From positions 1 to 5,076 of the forward strand of contig DAOVYZ010000296.1 in the NCBI GenBank assembly GCA_030635365.1: DNA of 5,076 bases, given 5' to 3'. Shown piece by piece: positions 1 through 5,076 of the stretch (within the stretch, counting starts at the first letter, position 1; every line of letters starts with the position of its first letter). This DNA is from Bacteroidales bacterium (GTDB lineage: Bacteria > Bacteroidota > Bacteroidia > Bacteroidales > UBA12077). The notes below the pieces were generated by a model, which saw nothing but the letters and a program-made list of their open reading frames with translations, did no database searches and was not told where the DNA came from. A program made the translations under genes and the position numbers.

Positions 1-1530
1 ATTTTTATTGAAAGCAATCACTTTATTGAAAAGATACACGATGAAAAAGATTATAATGAGCTACGAAAGGCTTTCTTGGAAGGAGAATTATCATATTCTC
101 TAAAGAAAAAATTAAAAGTATTATTAAAACTTATTACCAAACCAATAGCTATACGGTCATCTAGTTTATTTGAAGATAGTATTACACAGCCTTTTTCAGG
201 AATATTCGAAACATATATACTGCCTAATAATCATCCGAATTTTGATGAACGCTTAAGATTAACAATGAATGCCATAAAATTGGTTTTTGCTTCAGTTTAT
301 TCTAAAAATGCAAGAAATTATTTTAAGGCAATTGATTATAAAGTCGAGGAGGAGAAAATGGCTGTTATTATCCAGGAGGTTGTTGGAAATAAATTCGATA
401 AATATTATTACCCACATATTAGTGGTACGGCTCAATCGCATAATTTTTATCCGGTAGCACATATGAAACCTGATGAAGGGTTTGCTGTTGCAGCACTTGG
501 ATTAGGGCAATATGTTGTAGAAGGAGAGAAAGCTTTTCGTTTTTCACCTACCTATCCAAACCTGGAAATTGTTTCAACAAAGGATCTGTATAAAGGTTCT
601 CAGGTTCATTTTTATGCGGTCAATATGAATAAAGAGAATATAAACTTGCTTGAAGGTGAAGATGCAGGATTAATTAAACTTGATATAAGTGAATCGGAAA
701 AACATACTACGTTAAAACATTTAGCTTCAGTTTACGATCCGGAAAATGACAGGGTAAGTCCCGGATTAGATTCTAATGGCCCCCGGATTATTAATTTTGC
801 AAATATCTTAAAATATGAATATATTCCTTTGGCAAAAACAATTAATGTTATACTTGATGTTGTTAAAGAGGCTCTCGGTTCACCGGTTGAAATGGAATTT
901 GCTGTAGATTTGAACAAAGATAAAGACGGACTTGCATCGTTTTATCTTTTACAAATAAAACCATTGGTATGTAATGAAGATGATTATAAAGTTGATATTG
1001 ATAAAATAGATAAAGATCATCTTGTTTTATATTCTGAGAAAACCATGGGAAATGGAGTATTACATCATATTAGAGATGTGATTTATGTTATACCGGAAAA
1101 ATTTGTAAATTCTGAAACGCTTGAAATGACACAAGAGATTGAAGAATTAAACCAAAAAATGCAGGAGTTAGGGAAACAGTATGTTCTAATTGGGCCAGGG
1201 CGTTGGGGAACCAGAGATAAGTTTATTGGGATTCCTGTTGCATGGCCTCAAATTTCTAATGCAAAAATTATTGTAGAGATGAGCTTAGATGATTTTGCAC
1301 TTGATGCTTCCCTTGGGTCTCATTTTTTTCATAATGTTACATCGATGAATGTAGGCTATTTTTCTGTAAATCATAAATCAATTAAAGACAGAATTTCCTG
1401 GGACATTATAAATAAGCAGAAAGTTGTTAATGAAACGAAGCATTTTAGGCATGTTGAGTTTAAGAACCCTATAACAATTAAAATGGACGGACGTAAAAGA
1501 TTTTCTGCAATTACATGGAATGATAAATAA
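1..1530 (+). CDS. PEP synthase-like ATP-binding (PPDK_N-type) protein with C-terminal GPGRWG domain, 5'-truncated
   Basis: The frame is open from base 1, so the gene begins upstream; the TTG at 76 lies inside the conserved domain region and is not a credible start. 509 residues are visible (numbered here from base 1). Landmarks of the PEP synthase / pyruvate phosphate dikinase ATP-binding domain appear in order: PIAIRSSS with Arg52 and the following ED; AIKLVFASVY; EEKMAVIIQEV with Gln125; SGTAQS at 141; the GLG loop at 167; and MEF with Glu299. The usual closing motif LQxRP reads LLQIKP, so Lys320 stands where Arg is expected. A C-terminal domain of about 185 residues follows, with GPGRWG at 398-403 and GSHFFHN around His441. 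The family's canonical phosphohistidine swivel motif and PEP/pyruvate barrel are absent, so PEP synthesis is unlikely. It is paralogous to the next gene, with almost equal length from the RSSS motif to the end (457 versus 455 residues). Whether it also carries receiver domains lies outside the window. The substrate is unknown. Confidence 0.93.
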   Translation: MFIESNHFIEKIHDEKDYNELRKAFLEGELSYSLKKKLKVLLKLITKPIAIRSSSLFEDSITQPFSGIFETYILPNNHPNFDERLRLTMNAIKLVFASVYSKNARNYFKAIDYKVEEEKMAVIIQEVVGNKFDKYYYPHISGTAQSHNFYPVAHMKPDEGFAVAALGLGQYVVEGEKAFRFSPTYPNLEIVSTKDLYKGSQVHFYAVNMNKENINLLEGEDAGLIKLDISESEKHTTLKHLASVYDPENDRVSPGLDSNGPRIINFANILKYEYIPLAKTINVILDVVKEALGSPVEMEFAVDLNKDKDGLASFYLLQIKPLVCNEDDYKVDIDKIDKDHLVLYSEKTMGNGVLHHIRDVIYVIPEKFVNSETLEMTQEIEELNQKMQELGKQYVLIGPGRWGTRDKFIGIPVAWPQISNAKIIVEMSLDDFALDASLGSHFFHNVTSMNVGYFSVNHKSIKDRISWDIINKQKVVNETKHFRHVEFKNPITIKMDGRKRFSAITWNDK

Positions 1531-1548
1531 TATTTGAATAAAGTAGAT

Positions 1549-4512
1549 ATGAGTTTTTATACTGACCGGCAAGATAATCTGAAGATTGATTTTAATGATA
1601 CTTCCTTTAATTTATTAATGCAAAAGCGAATTCATAAGGTATTGCTCATATCAAGCAATTATGATTCTTTTGTGCTTGAGGAGGATGGGAGAATAGACGA
1701 ACAGGTTTTTAATGAATACGTAGCGCTTAATCTTCGTTATCCACCAATATTTGTTATGGCAAACTCTTCTGATGAGGCTGTTGAGATTTTGGAGAAAGAT
1801 AACATTGACCTTATTATTAGTATGCTAAGGATAGGGGATACTGATACATTTACTTTTGCTACCAGAATTAAATCTATATATCCAAGAATACCTATAGTTG
1901 TTTTAACTCATTTTTCCCGGGAAGTAAGCATGAGGCTTGAAAGGGAGGATTTAAGTGCTATCGATTATGTTTTTTGTTGGTTAGGTAATGCAGATATATT
2001 ATTGTCAATAATCAAGCTCATAGAGGACAGGATGAATGTACAGTACGATGTTGAGGTTGTCGGAGTATATACAATTCTTTTGATAGAAGACTCGGTTCGT
2101 TATATATCAACTTATTTGCCAAATATTTACAAAATAATTTTTAAGCAATCAAAGGAGTATACGCGTGAAGCATTAAACGAACACCAAAAGATGCTTAGAA
2201 TGAGAGGCCGGCCAAAAATCTTGCTTGCAACCAATTATGAACAGGCAATGGAATTGTACGAAAAATATAAGTACAATATGCTCGGTATTATTTCTGATAT
2301 TACTTATCCTAATAAGGGAATAAAAGATAAGTTGGCCGGTATTAAACTTTGTAAAAAGGTTAAAGAAGATGATGAGTTTATGCCATTGCTGCTTCAGTCA
2401 TCAGATATGAATAATAAGAAATATGCCGATGAACTGGAAGTAGGGTTTATTCATAAGTATTCAAAAACACTATCAATAGAGCTTCGTAACTATATAATTA
2501 AACAATTTGCCTTTGGGGAGTTTGTGTTTCGTGATCCGGATACCTTAAAATCTATAGGGAGTGCTTCAGATTTGCAATCATTGCAAAATATGATTCTTAC
2601 AATCCCGGATAACTCATTGGCTTATCATGCAGCACGTAATGATTTGTCGAAATGGTTGAATGCAAGGGCAGTTTTCCCAATTGCCCAATTATTTAAATAT
2701 TTAAAATTGTCAGATTTTGAGAATATTAAGGATGCCAGAACCTATATTTATAGGGCTATTTCAAGCTTTAGAATGAGTAAGGGTAGAGGAGTTATAGCTA
2801 AGTTTGATAAAAATAGTTTTGATGAGTATTTAATTTTTTCGCGTATTGGAGATGGATCAATTGGTGGTAAAGCTCGTGGATTAGCATTTATTAATTCAAT
2901 AATTAAGAAAAATAAGATATTCAATAAATTCTCGGGTGTAATTATTACAATCCCTAGAACAGTTGTTCTTAGTACTGATATTTTCGATGATTACATGGAA
3001 GAAAACGACCTTTATAAAATAGGAATGTCAGATAAAGGAGATGATGAAATACTTAATTATTTTATAAATGCTAAACTCCCAAGTAGGGTATATCAGGATT
3101 TATATACTTTCATTTCAGTTGTTAATAATCCTATAGCAATACGTTCATCGTCTAAGCTTGAAGATTCACATTATCAGCCATTTGCAGGAATTTATTCTAC
3201 ATATATGATCCCTAAGACAACAAATAGTACTTTAATGATTAAAATGTTGTCAGATGCCATAAAATGTGTATATGCATCTGTATATTTTAAGGGTAGTAAG
3301 GCATATATGGCAGCAACGTCAAATGTAATTGATGAGGAGAAAATGGGGATAGTACTTCAGGAAGTTTGTGGCAAACAATTTGGGAGTAAATTTTATCCTA
3401 CTATTTCGGGGGTTGCCAGGTCAATTAATTTTTATCCTATTGATCCTGAAAAGCCGGAAGATGGTATAGCAAGTATAGCTTATGGTTTAGGAAAACAGAT
3501 TGTTGATGGAGGAATTTCTTTGCGGTTTTCTCCAAAGTACCCTAAGAAAATATTGCAATTATCTTCACCTGATATGGCATTAAAAGATACTCAGAAGTAT
3601 TTTTATAGCCTGAATATGTGTCCTACAAAGTTTATTCCTTCTACTGATGATGGGGTAAACTTATGTAAAGATGATATTAAACTTGCTGAAAAGGATACTT
3701 CTTTTAGATATGCAGTGTCCACCTACGATTACCAGAACAATATTGTCCGTGATGGAACTATGTATGATGGTAAGAAGATAGTAACATTTGCAAATGTACT
3801 TAAGTATGATACTTTTCCATTGGCAGAAATCTTACAAACGCTTTTGGAAATTGGGCAAAAGGAAATGAATAACCCTATCGAGATAGAGTTTGCAGTAGAT
3901 TTAAATGTGGAAAAAGGAGAGCCATTTGTATTTAACTTCTTGCAAATTCGCCCAATTGTAAATAATGACCAAACAACTGACTTTGATTTTAGTGAGATAA
4001 AGAAAGAAGATACCATAATATATTGCGAACAGGCTCTGGGGAATGGTGTAATAGATAATATTTTTGATTTTGTTTATGTAAAACCTGAAGCATTTAATTC
4101 TTTAGATAGTGAAAATATTGCAAGAGAAATAAGCACATTAAATGATAAATTTATTGGTGAAAAACGTAATTATGTTTTAGTGGGGCCTGGCAGGTGGGGT
4201 TCAAGTGACCCGAACCTTGGAATACCTGTTAAATGGGCAAATATTTCTCAGGCTAGAGTTATTGTTGAGTCCGGATTAGAAAATTTTAGAATTGACCCAA
4301 GTCAGGGCACACATTTTTTCCAAAACCTTACTTCTTTTCGGGTGGGTTATTTCACAATTAATCCTTTTATAAACGATGGATTTTATGATTTAGAATATCT
4401 AAATAGAATGGACCCGCATTATGAAGGCAAGTACATAAAACATATAAGATTTTCAGAAGCTATTCAGGTACAGATTGATGGGAAAAGCAACAAAGGAGTT
4501 GTACTAAAATAA
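1549..4512 (+). CDS. Dual receiver-domain protein with PEP synthase-like ATP-binding domain and C-terminal GPGRWG domain
   Basis: The protein has 987 residues from ATG 1549, 18 bases after the previous stop. An in-frame TTG at 1534 would add five residues and is less likely; neither start has a clear Shine-Dalgarno. Domains in order: receiver-like domain about 28-155, degenerate (acidic pair replaced by Ser35-Ser36, phospho-Asp position is Met92, Lys position is Cys143); second receiver about 172-320 with Glu180-Asp181, phospho-acceptor Asp250, Ser284 and Lys303 all present, plus an extra helical insertion around 195-230; a helical linker; then a PPDK_N-like ATP-binding domain from about 430 to 805. 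The last contains GSIGGKARG with Lys441, PIAIRSSS with Arg532, Gln604, SGVARS at 620, the GLG loop at 646, Glu780 and LQIRP with Arg801. The C-terminal domain has GPGRWG at 879-884 and GTHFFQN with His922. The canonical swivel histidine motif and PEP/pyruvate barrel are missing. Automatic annotation as PEP synthase would therefore mislead. A receiver-controlled ATP-dependent phosphotransferase is inferred; the substrate is unknown. Confidence 0.95.
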   Translation: MSFYTDRQDNLKIDFNDTSFNLLMQKRIHKVLLISSNYDSFVLEEDGRIDEQVFNEYVALNLRYPPIFVMANSSDEAVEILEKDNIDLIISMLRIGDTDTFTFATRIKSIYPRIPIVVLTHFSREVSMRLEREDLSAIDYVFCWLGNADILLSIIKLIEDRMNVQYDVEVVGVYTILLIEDSVRYISTYLPNIYKIIFKQSKEYTREALNEHQKMLRMRGRPKILLATNYEQAMELYEKYKYNMLGIISDITYPNKGIKDKLAGIKLCKKVKEDDEFMPLLLQSSDMNNKKYADELEVGFIHKYSKTLSIELRNYIIKQFAFGEFVFRDPDTLKSIGSASDLQSLQNMILTIPDNSLAYHAARNDLSKWLNARAVFPIAQLFKYLKLSDFENIKDARTYIYRAISSFRMSKGRGVIAKFDKNSFDEYLIFSRIGDGSIGGKARGLAFINSIIKKNKIFNKFSGVIITIPRTVVLSTDIFDDYMEENDLYKIGMSDKGDDEILNYFINAKLPSRVYQDLYTFISVVNNPIAIRSSSKLEDSHYQPFAGIYSTYMIPKTTNSTLMIKMLSDAIKCVYASVYFKGSKAYMAATSNVIDEEKMGIVLQEVCGKQFGSKFYPTISGVARSINFYPIDPEKPEDGIASIAYGLGKQIVDGGISLRFSPKYPKKILQLSSPDMALKDTQKYFYSLNMCPTKFIPSTDDGVNLCKDDIKLAEKDTSFRYAVSTYDYQNNIVRDGTMYDGKKIVTFANVLKYDTFPLAEILQTLLEIGQKEMNNPIEIEFAVDLNVEKGEPFVFNFLQIRPIVNNDQTTDFDFSEIKKEDTIIYCEQALGNGVIDNIFDFVYVKPEAFNSLDSENIAREISTLNDKFIGEKRNYVLVGPGRWGSSDPNLGIPVKWANISQARVIVESGLENFRIDPSQGTHFFQNLTSFRVGYFTINPFINDGFYDLEYLNRMDPHYEGKYIKHIRFSEAIQVQIDGKSNKGVVLK

Positions 4513-4603
4513 GTAGCTGCTTCGCAATTTTTTTATTTGAAATGCGATATTGAATCAAGGAATAGCCTGATAATAAGCCATATAATTTAGTTTTAGTTTA
4601 GGG

Positions 4604-4639
4604 TAGGAGGTATGTTTTTATGTACCTTCTATTACTTTT
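4604..4639 (+). terminator. Candidate intrinsic terminator hairpin after the tandem PPDK_N-like genes
   Basis: The arms TAGGAGGTA (4604-4612) and TACCTTCTA (4623-4631) form a nine-pair stem with one G-U wobble and a ten-base loop rich in T. The stem is followed by TTACTTTT, an interrupted T-run. It sits 91 bases after the stop at 4512 and well before the next gene, a reasonable place to end the upstream transcript. The imperfect T-run and long loop make it a weak terminator. The left arm contains AGGAGG, so the hairpin could instead mask a ribosome binding site. Confidence 0.4.
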
Positions 4640-4687
4640 ATGCCTGTTTGTCATAAAAAATAATAATAAAATTAAAACATTAACATA

Positions 4688-4720
4688 TTGACAGATGTTT
4701 ATATATTGGTACGTAAATTG
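4688..4720 (+). promoter_or_regulatory. Weak promoter candidate upstream of the small membrane protein gene
   Basis: TTGACA at 4688-4693 is followed after 20 bases by TAAATTG (4714-4720), which resembles the Bacteroidetes -7 element TAnnTTTG with one base missing. Transcription would start near 4727, about 25 bases before the GTG at 4752. The spacing and the -7 match are both imperfect, so position relative to the gene is the main support. In such AT-rich DNA a chance match is quite possible. Confidence 0.22.
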
Positions 4721-4751
4721 TAAATGATGAAAAGAACTAAATAATAAGAAA

Positions 4752-4961
4752 GTGAAGGATTTTATATTAAAACATAAGTTTGGGGTATTATTATTAATAC
4801 CGGGAATAATAGGAGGTTATTTGTATTGGCGGTATGTTGGTTGCTTAAGTGGGACTTGCCCGATAACCTCAAGTTGGTACACAATGGTTTTATTTGGAGG
4901 GTTAATAGGGTATTTTATTGGAGATAGTATTGATGATATAATTAAGAAGAAAAAGAAATGA
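4752..4961 (+). CDS. Small two-helix membrane protein with CxSGTCP motif (DUF6132-like)
   Basis: This 69-residue protein starts at GTG 4752, the only standard start codon in frame after the stop at 4728-4730; the purine-rich AAGAAA just upstream is a poor ribosome site. Two hydrophobic segments are visible, about residues 10-29 (rich in Leu, Ile and Gly) and 44-60. The loop between them carries Cys31-Leu-Ser-Gly-Thr-Cys36-Pro-Ile-Thr. The C-terminus ends in a run of five lysines, which by the positive-inside rule suggests both termini face the cytoplasm and the cysteine loop faces the periplasm. The length, two helices and Cys-x-Ser-Gly-x-Cys-Pro loop match my recollection of the DUF6132 family of Bacteroidetes microproteins, which has no established function. 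The two cysteines could bind a metal or form a disulfide, but that is inference. A probable lipoprotein gene follows 28 bases later, so the two may be co-transcribed. Confidence 0.82.
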   Translation: MKDFILKHKFGVLLLIPGIIGGYLYWRYVGCLSGTCPITSSWYTMVLFGGLIGYFIGDSIDDIIKKKKK

Positions 4962-4989
4962 TATTTACGAATGTATAAACTGTATTAAG

Positions 4990-5076
4990 ATGAAAAAGCT
5001 AGTATATGTTATGTTAGTTACTTTAGGCTTGTTTACAATAGCATGCCAGGGGAAAGTTGATTCTGTAGAGAATCAA
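4990..5076 (+). CDS. Probable lipoprotein, N-terminal fragment (3'-truncated at window end)
   Basis: Twenty-nine codons are visible from ATG 4990 to the edge of the window with no stop. The N-terminus is a typical bacterial signal peptide: Met-Lys-Lys, then a hydrophobic core to residue 17, then Ala18-Cys19. The sequence before the cysteine, Phe-Thr-Ile-Ala, is a loose lipobox (Thr at -3 instead of Leu), acceptable for Bacteroidetes, so Cys19 is the likely lipidation site. The first mature residues, QGKVDSVENQ, lack the acidic cluster linked to surface export in some Bacteroidetes, which suggests a periplasm-facing lipoprotein. The upstream frame has no other ATG, and the signal peptide fits this start. 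The mature domain is outside the window. A rhodanese-type protein would fit my memory of DUF6132 neighbourhoods, but nothing visible proves it. Confidence 0.75.
   Translation, partial: MKKLVYVMLVTLGLFTIACQGKVDSVENQ

Larger units (their letters stand above)
4513..4751. other. Intergenic region separating two probable transcription units
   Basis: This 239-base stretch holds no ORF of normal gene length. It contains the hairpin at 4604-4631 and the weak promoter-like elements at 4688-4720. An imperfect inverted repeat lies at 4523-4546 (CGCA/TGCG plus TTT/AAA with one bulged base), but it has no T-run after it. A 23-codon ORF at 4620-4691 is preceded by AGGAGG at 4605-4610; it encodes a short hydrophobic peptide and is treated as a finding, not an annotated gene. 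A six-codon ORF at 4724-4744 looks like chance. Confidence 0.7.

Noticed and set aside
76..78. TTG as the start codon of the first gene
   Set aside because: The frame is open back to base 1, and the paralogue shows that an ATP-binding subdomain should lie upstream of this point, so the gene is truncated by the window edge.
732..917. 61-codon ORF on the - strand
   Set aside because: It lies entirely inside the conserved ATP-binding domain of the first gene in another frame and shows no recognisable domain.
1378..1572. 64-codon ORF on the - strand across the junction of the two large genes
   Set aside because: It overlaps the conserved 3' end of one gene and the start of the next, with no motif or promoter; a shadow ORF.
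3729..4016. 95-codon ORF on the - strand
   Set aside because: It is antisense to the E.EF to LQIRP region of the second gene. The matching - strand ORF at 732-917 arises from the homologous stretch, which shows both are by-products of the same codon pattern.
4523..4546. Inverted repeat CGCA/TGCG just after the second large gene as a terminator
   Set aside because: The stem is short, has a bulge, and has no T-run after it; the T-rich stretch is in the loop.
4724..4744. Six-codon ORF (MMKRTK) ahead of the small membrane protein as a leader peptide
   Set aside because: There is no ribosome site and no attenuator-like structure around it, and such ORFs are common by chance in AT-rich DNA.

Overview
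The window is AT-rich, and its protein-coding style points to the Bacteroidetes. Shine-Dalgarno sequences are weak or absent before the main starts. A DUF6132-like microprotein with a Cys-x-Ser-Gly-Thr-Cys-Pro motif is present, and so is a receiver plus PEP-synthase-like ATP-binding protein of a type I associate with that phylum. The assignment is inference from family recognition, because no rRNA or other marker gene lies in the window.

Layout, all on the + strand: (1) 1-1530, the 3' part of a gene for a protein with the ATP-binding domain of PEP synthase / pyruvate phosphate dikinase (PPDK_N-like) and a C-terminal domain marked by GPGRWG; (2) 1549-4512, a complete 987-residue paralogue carrying a degenerate and an intact receiver domain ahead of the same ATP-binding and GPGRWG domains; (3) 4513-4751, a non-coding gap with a hairpin that may be a terminator and a weak promoter candidate; (4) 4752-4961, a 69-residue two-helix membrane protein starting at GTG; (5) 4990-5076, the first 29 codons of a probable lipoprotein that runs off the window.

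The two large genes are 18 bases apart and are probably co-transcribed. Both keep most landmarks of the nucleotide-binding half of PEP synthase. Both lack the canonical phosphohistidine swivel motif and the PEP/pyruvate-binding barrel, so neither should make PEP by the usual route. The downstream gene adds receiver-type signalling modules. Together they look like a tandem pair of ATP-dependent phosphotransfer or signalling proteins of unknown substrate, and this is the part of the window most worth following up. The small membrane protein and the lipoprotein appear to form a separate unit at the cell envelope.
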